A stretch of DNA of 64,000 nt, from the NCBI RefSeq assembly GCF_014805825.1, contig NZ_CP061941.1, positions 3,968,001-4,032,000 on the forward strand. The letters are read 5' to 3'. Of the stretch, positions 7,282-14,763 are shown piece after piece (within the stretch, counting starts at the first letter, position 1; each line of letters opens with the position of its first letter). The position numbers and the translations under genes are program-made. Below the pieces are notes generated by a model, which was not told where the DNA came from, searched no databases, and saw nothing but the letters and a program-made list of their open reading frames with translations. This DNA comes from Marinomonas algicola. GTDB taxonomy: Bacteria > Pseudomonadota > Gammaproteobacteria > Pseudomonadales > Marinomonadaceae.

Positions 7282-7445
7282 TATTTGCCCCCTTTTGCGA
7301 TAGCCGCAATTTGCTTACCCATTTTACCCATTTTGCTAATCGCAAAAATTGCAAAGCCAGCGGCAAACACTGTCACAACACCCGTTACCAACAATTTAGT
7401 GTCTATGTTGTCTTTTACTTTGTCTTTGATGTCGTCTACATCCAT
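7281..7445 (-). CDS. Small prophage membrane protein, 54 residues
   Basis: The frame begins MDVDDIKDKVKDNIDTKLLV, has one membrane helix (TGVVTVFAAGFAIFAI), and a basic tail (SKMGKMGKQIAAIAKGGK). ACAGG lies eight bases before the ATG. Its stop overlaps the capsid start as TAATG, so capsid translation is coupled to it. It is first in the late operon. Acidic N terminus, helix, basic C terminus is the shape of small capsid-membrane proteins of internal-membrane phages and of filamentous-phage coat proteins; function is inferred. Confidence 0.65.
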   Translation of the reverse strand: MDVDDIKDKVKDNIDTKLLVTGVVTVFAAGFAIFAISKMGKMGKQIAAIAKGGK

Positions 7446-7577
7446 TTTTTTTACCTGTTATGTTTTGGTTAATTGATTTTGCTTGAACAGGCTGGAGAAT
7501 AAGCGGCGGGGTCGGTATCGAGTCAATAGCAAAAATAGCCTGATACCTTTAGGTATAAATTTACAATTTCTTGACAA
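7446..7577 (-). promoter_or_regulatory. Intergenic region with candidate late promoter
   Basis: Reading the minus strand, TTGACT (7526-7521) is followed after 18 bases by TTATTC, a possible -35/-10 pair for the late operon. Three copies of GGTAT(C) lie around and upstream of it: 7514-7519, 7542-7547 (inverted) and 7552-7556; the last two form ATACC-TTTA-GGTAT. They could bind a late activator. No gene is seen here. Confidence 0.4.
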
Positions 7578-7598
7578 AAAGCCGCATCAAGCGGCTAA
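7578..7598 (-). terminator. Terminator between early and late operons
   Basis: AGCCGC and GCGGCT (7580-7585, 7591-7596) form a six-pair stem, and on the minus strand TTTTTG follows. It overlaps the last codons of the ATPase gene and would end or attenuate the early transcript before the late genes. Confidence 0.65.
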
Positions 7599-8279
7599 TT
7601 TTTTAAGTTTTCCCGAATCGTACTTTCCTATGTCGTGGGCATTTGTTTTAACTAGATAGTGGTATCTAGGTAGTTTTTTAATTGCTTCAACTGGAAAATC
7701 TAACTCTTTTGAAAGGTAAACAGCGTCATTCATGCGTTGCTGTCTACCCACCCATTTATTAGGACAATTACCCACAATCGTTTTAGGCACTTCTTGCCCT
7801 CGTTGAAAAATACAAATCGCTTCTAATCCAAATTTTCGGCCACCCGTTAATATTTCACCAAACGCCCCATTTGCTTTACCGCTTGTCGTTAAGCACTTGG
7901 CTAATTCTTCCATGACAACTTTAAGCGGTTTTTTATGAGTACCATTCCCAGCACCCCAAACCACTTTACAGAACCCAACTAGGCTTTCAGGTGTTGCGCC
8001 ACTATCTGGACTAAACGCAATCTTAAACCCTCGTGCTTGCTTTGCTGCTCTTGCTGAAAACACAGCCTTAGCAAATTTCGCTAGTGACGAATAGCGCCTA
8101 ATTTCTGCATTACATAATGAGTCATAATCTAAATACGGATCAAATAGAACAACTTGATCCGTTGCTTTAACAATGCCCAATTGTTTAACCGCGGTTGTCT
8201 TACCAGAACCAGAAGACCCCACGATTAACCAATGGTTTTCAGATAAGTTATTATTGCTATTGATTGGCTTTAAGATCAT
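7587..8279 (-). CDS. Packaging ATPase, A32/P9-like
   Basis: A 230-residue P-loop protein. Walker A is GSSGSGKT at residues 21-28; a strand ending FDPY follows at about 45-49; Walker B is VVMEE with acidic residues at 124-125; a downstream strand IFQRGQ (about residue 157) fits the sensor glutamine of FtsK-HerA type ATPases. The size and motif spacing match genome-packaging ATPases of PRD1/PM2-like phages (P9), rather than large terminases, which are about twice as long and have a nuclease domain. It overlaps the upstream gene by four bases. Confidence 0.8.
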   Translation of the reverse strand: MILKPINSNNNLSENHWLIVGSSGSGKTTAVKQLGIVKATDQVVLFDPYLDYDSLCNAEIRRYSSLAKFAKAVFSARAAKQARGFKIAFSPDSGATPESLVGFCKVVWGAGNGTHKKPLKVVMEELAKCLTTSGKANGAFGEILTGGRKFGLEAICIFQRGQEVPKTIVGNCPNKWVGRQQRMNDAVYLSKELDFPVEAIKKLPRYHYLVKTNAHDIGKYDSGKLKKLAA

Positions 8280-8767
8280 GCGGCCACCCTCACACGTTCT
8301 TTTTCTTCCTTAGCTGCTTCTGCTTTTTCAGCATCGGCTTTTTTCAATTTATGGGCTGTATCGATACCATCCGCCGCGAGTTTCCCCACGGCCATGGCCG
8401 CCTTTATTTCTGCGTCATATTGGCTTAACCAACCTGGCACAATAGCACCGTATTTAATCAGGACGGGAGAAAGGTTTTCGATTGCATAAGCCTTAGTGCT
8501 TTCAGTAAATTCAAAATCAGGATGCACTACACGGCGTAAAGCAAATTCAATAGTCCCCAACCCCATGGCCGCCGTTATACCCGCTGTTTCTTTGTCAAAG
8601 TCGGCTTGTTTTTCCGCTGCTTTTTCTTCGAGTTTGGCTTGCTCTGGGTCAAGTTCCGCCGCCGCTTCTTCTGCTTCAAGTTGATTGATAAATGCCGTTT
8701 GTTCTGTAGGTATAGCGGCTGTTTCTTCTTGATCGTTTTCGATCATGTCTAGTTGCTCTTCACTCAT
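8276..8767 (-). CDS. Acidic helical prophage protein
   Basis: A 163-residue protein starting MSEEQLDMIENDQEE. Residues 20-60 are Glu/Ala-rich and probably coiled coil; the middle (IEFALRRVVHPDFEFT and LIKYGAIVPGWLSQYD) looks globular; the end is a Lys/Glu/Ala helix. The ATG at 8767 is preferred because it overlaps the previous stop as ATGA. The segment EETAAIPT recurs as EETGAIPT in the zinc-ribbon protein two genes upstream. Function unknown; it lies directly before the ATPase. Confidence 0.6.
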   Translation of the reverse strand: MSEEQLDMIENDQEETAAIPTEQTAFINQLEAEEAAAELDPEQAKLEEKAAEKQADFDKETAGITAAMGLGTIEFALRRVVHPDFEFTESTKAYAIENLSPVLIKYGAIVPGWLSQYDAEIKAAMAVGKLAADGIDTAHKLKKADAEKAEAAKEEKERVRVAA

Positions 8768-8955
8768 GCTGCTATAACCCCTCTTTCTACATTCATAACA
8801 ATGCAATCATTAGCATTAACAAACACTGTTTTATCTCTGTATACGAGAGTACAAGCAGAGTAACCCACAGAATAAAAAATTCTTTCTGGTTCTCCTGTAC
8901 TTTCCAAAATTTGTAATAATTTTGGAGCTATTTTTAGTAAGTTTTTATTACTCAT
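8764..8955 (-). CDS. Small prophage protein, 63 residues
   Basis: The frame begins MSNKNLLKIAPKLLQILEST and continues with short strands (IFYSVGYSACTLVYRDKTVFV). It overlaps both neighbours by four bases (ATGA), so it lies in a coupled early operon and is very likely translated. No family recognised. Confidence 0.55.
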   Translation of the reverse strand: MSNKNLLKIAPKLLQILESTGEPERIFYSVGYSACTLVYRDKTVFVNANDCIVMNVERGVIAA

Positions 8956-9377
8956 GCTGTTTGTCCTTTATGTTTATTTGTAGGTTTACGAGTTGCAAAA
9001 ATGGCCGTTACAACAGCCGCGATTAATGCCAAAGCTCCCAATAAAACGGGGGGAGAAGCGGCGGAGCCTTTAGGCTTATTTTCAGGTATCGGCTTAGGCT
9101 TATTATCGGTATCCTCTGAAACACTCAAAGCCGCATTCTGTGTAGGTATAGCGCCAGTTTCTTCGGTATCGGATACAGACCCTTTTTCCACTTCTTCACG
9201 AGAAGCCTTTAGGTTATCCACTAGGTATTTTTGACGCTTTTCCCCGTTAGCCTGATTAGTGCCACAATCTGGACACCATGTGTAAAGTGACTGACGTTTA
9301 CCGCCAGCTTTTCGCACTTCGGCCACTTCCTGACAGTCTGGCTCTGTGCATTTAATAAATCCGATTGGTTCAGCCAT
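8952..9377 (-). CDS. Zinc-ribbon protein with C-terminal membrane anchor
   Basis: A 141-residue protein. Cysteines at 10, 15, 35 and 38 (CTEPDC and CPDC) form a zinc ribbon; a polar linker with Pro and Lys (KPKPIPENKPKG) leads to one membrane helix (VLLGALALIAAVVTAIF, about residues 110-127) and a basic tail. It overlaps the neighbours by 8 and 4 bases. A membrane-tethered zinc ribbon could hold DNA or a replication protein at the membrane where the virion assembles; this is speculation. Confidence 0.65.
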   Translation of the reverse strand: MAEPIGFIKCTEPDCQEVAEVRKAGGKRQSLYTWCPDCGTNQANGEKRQKYLVDNLKASREEVEKGSVSDTEETGAIPTQNAALSVSEDTDNKPKPIPENKPKGSAASPPVLLGALALIAAVVTAIFATRKPTNKHKGQTA

Positions 9378-9666
9378 TGATAATCCCTTCTAAGTTATCT
9401 AATTTTTCCTTATAGCCAAGCGTATCTCTTACAAGTTCATTAATTACTTGGCTATCCTTTAACGCTCTGCTTGTTAATTCAGTAATGACTTGATCATTAA
9501 GAAACGCCACGCTTTCAAGCTGAGCCGCCACGCTACCCAGCCCCTTAAAACCGCCACTAATCAAACTCATAGGGCTTACGTCTTGTAAGTTTTTCAATGA
9601 GTTCATTAGTAAGTCTTGTGCTGTTTCACGTTTTTGCATGATTTCTATTAGCTGTTCATTTTTCAT
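9370..9666 (-). CDS. Hypothetical helical prophage protein, 98 residues
   Basis: The frame begins MKNEQLIEIMQKRETAQDLL and is almost wholly helical, with leucine-spaced heptads near the end (VINELVRDTLGYKEKLDNLEG). AAAGGA lies 11 bases before the ATG. It is the first gene after rep and overlaps the zinc-ribbon gene. No family is recognised. Confidence 0.6.
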   Translation of the reverse strand: MKNEQLIEIMQKRETAQDLLMNSLKNLQDVSPMSLISGGFKGLGSVAAQLESVAFLNDQVITELTSRALKDSQVINELVRDTLGYKEKLDNLEGIING

Positions 9667-9703
9667 TTATTTTTTTCCTTTTATTAGATTGTTAGTTTGT
9701 TTT

Positions 9704-11293
9704 TCAGGGGCGAATACTGCCCCCCGTACAGTTATTGACACGAGTCCAAGGAACGGCTTCGCCGTTTTTTAAAGACAGAGATTCAGAGCCAGACCCAACG
9801 CGCTGAACTGTCCACTCATATAAACGAGTTATGATTGATTCAATACCAGAGACCAAAGCAACGCCTTTAATGGATTTGACCATCTCACCGAATTGGTTTT
9901 CCTCTGGTTCGGAATAATGAGGCTTAAGAGCTTGTTCACGGCCAGCGAACACACCGCCCATTAATTTCACGAATAAAGACCAGTTGTCACCATTTGCAGC
10001 GTGATAAATGTCTTTGCACATAGAAGGCGCCGCATCGACACCAAGACGGCGTAATTCACGCCATACCGTGACCGAAGCACCACCCACAAATTGAAATTGT
10101 CTAATGCGGTTTAATCGTGCCCATGCGGTAATGCGTTGCGCGGCATCCGTTCCGCTTTTGCCTGTTTCTAAATCAATATCGATATTTTCGCCATCAATGT
10201 TCTTTGCAACGTACTTAGCCACGTAACCCGCCGCCGATCCCTTAGACGGGTCAATCTTAACGACTGTAAAACGGTGTTTGTCCGCGCCTCTTTCGTTTCC
10301 GTCTTCTTCCATTGCATACTTACGGAACGCATTTAAAAAGTGCTGTGCTTGCTCTGGTTTAATAAAAGTGATCATGTGCCAGTGTGGGCACCCGTCATGG
10401 TGAGGTTCAACAGTACGCAAACCATAGAAGTGCATACCGTGATTACCGCAGTAAGCACGAAAGCGCCGCCAAACCGTGTTTAAGTAGGCCTGAGCTTCTC
10501 GCACGGTTGGGCAATCCGCTTTTAAGTATTTACGGTTGCGTCGTCCATTGCTGATTGGATGGTATTTAGACGGGCATGTAATCGTTATAAAATACGCCTC
10601 GTGCCCAAGTTCAGCAGCCAATTCTTCAAAGCCGCGAATCCTTACCATCAGTTCCGTTTTACGGTTCTTAGGGTTTGAAATGCCTTTTTCTGAAAGTTGC
10701 GCCAGTGTGTACACTTGGCCGTGATTGTTAACAGCCTCCCAACCTTCGAGAAAAGCACGATTGTTTTGTAACTGTTGACGGAATTTATTTAACGCCCAGC
10801 TAGACGTATAAGGTGACGCGTGGCGGTGTACTTGGCCGCATTCCCTTAAAACTTGCTCAACAAGCACCCATTGGCGTTTTGCTTGACGTGCCCACCATGC
10901 CGCCGTAAACATACGCGCCGCCATGCCTAGCACTCTATCCATGTCATGCCAGTGGCCAAACTCAACACCAGCATAAGTCGCTTCTTTCTTTAAAAATTCA
11001 ATGGCTCGCTGTTTACCGAACTTATGAAATAATTCATGAAATCCGACCTCTGTTAAACTGGCTTGATTATCCGCCCAGTTCACCAAGCTTTTACCGCTTA
11101 ATTCGGTCACATATTGGTCACACCAACTTAAACGCTTAGCTATTGAACGTAACCAAGTGTTAGCCGCAACATAGCCCACGGTTTGATCTAGTCGGTATAA
11201 CTCAGTTTCAACAACGGTTTTAATCACAGTAATGCGTGACAAAATTTTGCCACGCCATTCAATACACTCAGCCGTGGGAGTGGATAAAATCAT
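9704..11293 (-). CDS. Rolling-circle replication initiator, HUH superfamily (gpA/P12-like)
   Basis: A 529-residue protein with the three HUH endonuclease motifs in order: motif 1 YFITITCPSKYHP (about 234-246), motif 2 GCPHWHM with metal-binding H304 and H306, and motif 3 GYVAKYVAKN with two tyrosines, Y357 and Y361. Two active tyrosines separated by three residues is the class of phage phiX174 A and P2 A proteins; PM2 P12 belongs to the same superfamily. It would nick the phage origin and drive rolling-circle replication. AGGGGGC overlaps the stop of the preceding gene and serves as ribosome site. Confidence 0.88.
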   Translation of the reverse strand: MILSTPTAECIEWRGKILSRITVIKTVVETELYRLDQTVGYVAANTWLRSIAKRLSWCDQYVTELSGKSLVNWADNQASLTEVGFHELFHKFGKQRAIEFLKKEATYAGVEFGHWHDMDRVLGMAARMFTAAWWARQAKRQWVLVEQVLRECGQVHRHASPYTSSWALNKFRQQLQNNRAFLEGWEAVNNHGQVYTLAQLSEKGISNPKNRKTELMVRIRGFEELAAELGHEAYFITITCPSKYHPISNGRRNRKYLKADCPTVREAQAYLNTVWRRFRAYCGNHGMHFYGLRTVEPHHDGCPHWHMITFIKPEQAQHFLNAFRKYAMEEDGNERGADKHRFTVVKIDPSKGSAAGYVAKYVAKNIDGENIDIDLETGKSGTDAAQRITAWARLNRIRQFQFVGGASVTVWRELRRLGVDAAPSMCKDIYHAANGDNWSLFVKLMGGVFAGREQALKPHYSEPEENQFGEMVKSIKGVALVSGIESIITRLYEWTVQRVGSGSESLSLKNGEAVPWTRVNNCTGGSIRP

Positions 11294-11301
11294 AACGCCC
11301 C

Positions 11302-11715
11302 CTAAGGCCAGAAAGGGGAAGCAAGGAAGCGGCGCACAATCTTTGATTCGTGTTCGCTCATGTTTTTAACAGCGTGCATAAAATCAAAATCAAACATGTC
11401 CGAATTGCCAAACCAAACAGACCCAAAAAAACGCAACAAGACACACTCCTCTTTTGGCCGTCTGTGTAGCACGGTTTGTATTGACTTCATTTTGATCATG
11501 CGCTCTTTTTCGTCCCAGTATTGTTTTAGTTCTGGGGCGGCTTCGAGCATCTTAAAAAAACGGCTTTCGGCTTCTTCGTTGAACACTTTTTTAATCTCCA
11601 AGAATTGCGCCCATAACTCATAGAAGTTATCAGGCGCGGGGTATTGCTTGAGTTGCTTAGATAGGTTTTTGTATTGCTGGGTTAGAGTGGACAAAGCGCC
11701 CTTCCCTAGTTCCAC
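11302..11715 (-). CDS. Hypothetical early prophage protein, 137 residues
   Basis: Begins at GTG within the end of the HTH gene (10-base overlap). The protein is helical and charged at the N terminus (LTQQYKNLSKQLKQYP) with an aromatic C-terminal half (LLRFFGSVWFGNSDMFDFDFM). It sits between the regulator and rep, where accessory replication factors are often coded. No family is recognised. Confidence 0.6.
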   Translation of the reverse strand: MELGKGALSTLTQQYKNLSKQLKQYPAPDNFYELWAQFLEIKKVFNEEAESRFFKMLEAAPELKQYWDEKERMIKMKSIQTVLHRRPKEECVLLRFFGSVWFGNSDMFDFDFMHAVKNMSEHESKIVRRFLASPFWP

Positions 11716-11984
11716 GGCTTAGCGTCAAGAAGACGGCGTGTTTCCATGATGACATTCACGAATAAATCACCCTTTGGTGAAAACTGATGTCGAGCCATAC
11801 GGCGGTTATAAAGAGCAAGTCGAACAACTTCGACATCCATTCCCGTGCGTTCTGCCCACTCTTCTGGGGTGCAATACGGGGCGGAAACTTCCACCACAAC
11901 GCCCTCAGCATGAATTTTCATTAGTTGAATTTTCTTAGTTTCTTCTTTTTTTTGGGTCTTTATCGCTGGTTTTGTTGGCTTCAT
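11706..11984 (-). CDS. Small helix-turn-helix regulator (Cro/Cox-like position)
   Basis: A 92-residue protein. After a lysine-rich start, residues 40-62 read TPEEWAERTGMDVEVVRLALYNRRM, a helix-turn-helix of the type in phage Cox/AlpA-like regulators. It is the first gene transcribed leftward from the divergent region facing the CI-like repressor, the place of Cro or Cox. It probably controls the lytic/lysogenic choice and perhaps excision. Exact family not certain. Confidence 0.6.
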   Translation of the reverse strand: MKPTKPAIKTQKKEETKKIQLMKIHAEGVVVEVSAPYCTPEEWAERTGMDVEVVRLALYNRRMARHQFSPKGDLFVNVIMETRRLLDAKPWN

Positions 11985-12123
11985 CTTTCTATACTTCCTT
12001 ATTTATACAATTTTGTTTGGTTTTATCTATTTTTTACACATATGAAAACAAACAAATGAATATTAATACTTAACACAGACAAACGTCAACACCTGAAAAG
12101 AAACATTTGAAAAGGAATTATTT
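11985..12123. promoter_or_regulatory. Divergent control region of the prophage
   Basis: This 139-bp A/T-rich stretch separates the repressor from the leftward early operon. TTTGTTTG at 12012-12019 is matched by inverted CAAACAAA at 12049-12056. TATAAA on the minus strand (12008-12003) may be the early -10 box. Binding by the repressor and the HTH protein is expected here; operators are not proven. Confidence 0.5.
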
Positions 12124-12792
12124 ATGACACCACAAGCTAGCGATGTAATTGATCGGTTAATGGAAGCTTTTGGCGTTTCCAAAGCCGCTGGATTAGCAAA
12201 ATCTTTAAACGTTACAGCAGCCGTTATAACAAACTGGAAAAGACGAGAAACCATTCCCTATAAAGAGGTTTATGAAGCCTCCAGAACAACAGGCTATTCA
12301 ATGGATTGGATTTTGACAGGCAAAGGAGAGGCTCAAACCGATAAAATTCAAGTCATCCCAAAAGAAGAAGATGGTTATTGTCACGTTCCACAATACAGTA
12401 TCGAAGCCAGCGCAGGGCAAGGGGCGTTAATCGAAGCGGAAACCATCGACCAGCATTTAGCGTTTAAAGAATCGTGGTTAAGGCGCTCAGGGATAAACCC
12501 CATTAATTTAATCGCCATGTATGCCCGTGGGGATTCAATGGAACCCACCATTTTTAGTGGTGATTCGCTGGTGATCGACAAGACAAGAGACACGGTAACC
12601 AGTGACGGTGGTGTATACGTCATTAATTACGATGGGGAATTGTTTGTAAAACGGGTGCAAAAGCAGTTAGATGGATTGGTGGCTATTACGTCTGATAACA
12701 AGAACTATCAACCAATGACAATACCCGTTGAATCACTAAGCAAATTGCAAATAATCGGCCGCGTTGTGTGGTCCGGTCATCCAATGATTTAG
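12124..12792 (+). CDS. CI-type phage repressor with S24 peptidase domain
   Basis: A 222-residue protein. Residues 5-65 match the Bac_CI_repr helix-turn-helix (GVSKAAGLAKSLNVTAAVITNWKRR, then MDWILTGKG). The C-terminal part is an S24/LexA-like peptidase with serine S138 in ARGDSMEPT and lysine K176 in LFVKRVQ. An Ala-Gly pair in EASAGQGAL (97-98) is the probable self-cleavage site. RecA-stimulated cleavage would make the prophage SOS-inducible. AAGGAA lies seven bases before the ATG. Confidence 0.9.
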   Translation: MTPQASDVIDRLMEAFGVSKAAGLAKSLNVTAAVITNWKRRETIPYKEVYEASRTTGYSMDWILTGKGEAQTDKIQVIPKEEDGYCHVPQYSIEASAGQGALIEAETIDQHLAFKESWLRRSGINPINLIAMYARGDSMEPTIFSGDSLVIDKTRDTVTSDGGVYVINYDGELFVKRVQKQLDGLVAITSDNKNYQPMTIPVESLSKLQIIGRVVWSGHPMI

Positions 12793-12803
12793 GTGGAACA
12801 GTC

Positions 12804-13565
12804 ATGAAAGGTAAAAAGAAGGATTGGTGGTTTAGAGGAATAGCTTTTATCAGCATTCTTTATTTCGTAGCGGCATGGATTATTTTAGCCATGAACTTGT
12901 GGTACTCCCCTCCATCACCAAAATTAGGCCTAAATGAAATCGGTGATTACTTGGCAGGCTCATTTAGCCCCCTAGCTTTTTTCTGGCTTGCTTATGGATA
13001 CTGGATGCAAAACAAAGAACTAAAATCCAACACCTTAACAGCAAACGAATCTAAAGAAATAACAAAAAACCAACTCCATTATCAGAAAATAAAAGAACAA
13101 AATGACGCTCAACCCTACTTCTACATTAATAAAATAATCGAAAGCAATGAACTTTCAAACCTCCATCAGATAGAGATTCATCTTAAAATAAATGGCCCAA
13201 CTATTTATAATTTCCAAACATTTGGAAAAGAAATAATACAAAGCAGAGAAAAGAGATTCGACAACCATACAGTCGTAAATATTTTACTTAGAGTTGATTT
13301 AGAAGCAATTGATAATATAAAAGACCACTTTAACGAACTCAAAGAAAACATTAGAAAAAATGTAGTAACAGATTTTCCAGAAGCCATTAGATACAATGCA
13401 AAGCTATTCATAGAAAAAAAAATAGCCACAATAGACTTTGAATATTTAGACAAAATTGGCTTTAAACAAAGAAATAAAATAACAATAGGATACCTTCACG
13501 ACGGAATAAAAGTAGAAGTAGGACATAACATAATAGAACAAAGTAGGGAGAATTATGTCAATTAA
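12804..13565 (+). CDS. Two-helix membrane protein of the lysogeny operon
   Basis: A 253-residue protein starting MKGKKKDWWFRG, preceded by AGGTGG. Two membrane helices (IAFISILYFVAAWIILAM and an aromatic one, FSPLAFFWLAYGYWM) are followed by a coiled-coil stretch and a soluble mixed domain, probably cytoplasmic. It lies between repressor and integrase, overlapping the integrase start by 11 bases, so it is expressed in the lysogen. Superinfection exclusion or phage defence is a reasonable guess from place and topology, without homology support. It is more A/T-rich than its neighbours. Confidence 0.6.
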   Translation: MKGKKKDWWFRGIAFISILYFVAAWIILAMNLWYSPPSPKLGLNEIGDYLAGSFSPLAFFWLAYGYWMQNKELKSNTLTANESKEITKNQLHYQKIKEQNDAQPYFYINKIIESNELSNLHQIEIHLKINGPTIYNFQTFGKEIIQSREKRFDNHTVVNILLRVDLEAIDNIKDHFNELKENIRKNVVTDFPEAIRYNAKLFIEKKIATIDFEYLDKIGFKQRNKITIGYLHDGIKVEVGHNIIEQSRENYVN

Positions 13566-14565
13566 AAAGGTACCAACAGGCTACGAAGTACGTTTTCGCG
13601 TCAACGGCCGTGGAAGTCGTGAACATAGAAAAGTGTTTCCAACGAAGACCGAGTGTGAGCGGTTCCAGCGTTACACTATCGCCCAATTTGAAACCCAAGC
13701 CGATGTAAAACCGTGGCTAGAGAAGCCCAAAGACATGCGCCGCCTGTCTGAATTGGTGGAGCTATGGGACGACACACACGGCCACTTCCTGAAAGACAGC
13801 ACACGGCGCAAAAGTAAGTTACTTATGATAGCCCACGAACTAGGCGACCCCGCAGGCTCAAGCCTTACCCGCCTTGATTACACCCGCTGGCGTACCCAAC
13901 GATCTAAAAGCGGTTTAACACCCAAAACGTTAAATAATGATTTGGGGTATTTGTCATCCATGTTTAATGTGTTGATCAAAGCTGAAGAAATACACTACCC
14001 CAACCCACTGGCTGATATCGACAACATCAAAGTACCAGAGCGGGAGCTTTCCTATCTAACCAATGAACAGATAATAGAGCTGTTAGAAGAAGCCAAACGA
14101 AGCGAAAACAAACACGTTTACCTGATTACGAAAATATCCTTATCAACGGGCGCACGCTGGGGCGAGGCCGAAGGGTTAACACGCCAAAGGGTCAGAGATA
14201 ACAAAGTTCACTTTACAGACACCAAAAGCGGCCGGAATCGAAGCGTACCGATCACCTCAGAACTGTATGACGAAATACAAGAGCACGCAAAAAAAGCCAA
14301 GGGAAACCAGATTTTTACAGGCTCAATTACCAGTTTTAGACGCGCGTTAAAAAGAACATCAATAGATTTACCAAAAGGCCAAGCCGCACACGTACTAAGG
14401 CATACATTCGCCAGCCACTTCATGATGAACGGCGGCAACATCTTGACCCTGCAAAAGGTACTCGGTCATAGCGACATCAAAATGACCATGCGATACTCGC
14501 ACCTATCGCCCGACTTCCTAGAAGAAGCCACCAGATTAAACCCTTTAAGCCACTTAACACCTTAA
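13555..14565 (+). CDS. int: Tyrosine-family integrase
   Basis: A 336-residue recombinase with the full catalytic set: R201 in STGARWGEAEGL, K224 in the TKSGRN hairpin, H279 and R282 in HVLRHTF, H305 in VLGHSD and nucleophile Y314 in TMRYSHLSP. The N-terminal 60 residues form an arm-binding domain and residues 65-150 a core-binding (SAM-like) domain. It should catalyse recombination at the ssrA 3' end. It is transcribed with the repressor and is not adjacent to its att site, being 1.4 kb from attR. Confidence 0.95.
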   Translation: MSIKKVPTGYEVRFRVNGRGSREHRKVFPTKTECERFQRYTIAQFETQADVKPWLEKPKDMRRLSELVELWDDTHGHFLKDSTRRKSKLLMIAHELGDPAGSSLTRLDYTRWRTQRSKSGLTPKTLNNDLGYLSSMFNVLIKAEEIHYPNPLADIDNIKVPERELSYLTNEQIIELLEEAKRSENKHVYLITKISLSTGARWGEAEGLTRQRVRDNKVHFTDTKSGRNRSVPITSELYDEIQEHAKKAKGNQIFTGSITSFRRALKRTSIDLPKGQAAHVLRHTFASHFMMNGGNILTLQKVLGHSDIKMTMRYSHLSPDFLEEATRLNPLSHLTP

Positions 14566-14763
14566 AATGACATCACAAAGACTAAATAAACATTAAAAAA
14601 ATGTATAAAAGAGGTCAAAAAGACATCAAAAGACACTCAAAGACACTCAAAGACACTAATTTATCTTTTGTGACGTGTCACAAAAGAGTACACTAAAGTG
14701 TAACGTGAGCGCTCACGAAAGAGTGTAATAGAGTATTGATGGATCAAGTTTAGACCTAACAAA
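14566..14763. promoter_or_regulatory. Iteron-like repeats and three nested palindromes
   Basis: No gene fits here. At 14618-14658 the unit AAAGACA(C/T)TC is repeated about four times with 10-11 bp period. Then follow CTTTTGTGAC-GT-GTCACAAAAG (14665-14686, perfect arms), TACAC-TAAA-GTGTA (14689-14702) and CGTGAGCGCTCACG (14704-14717). The cluster could be an operator for the cargo pair, an excisionase site or a replication/partition site. Confidence 0.6.

Noticed and set aside
14618..14658. CRISPR array
   Set aside because: Units of 10-11 bp in tandem without spacers; no cas genes.
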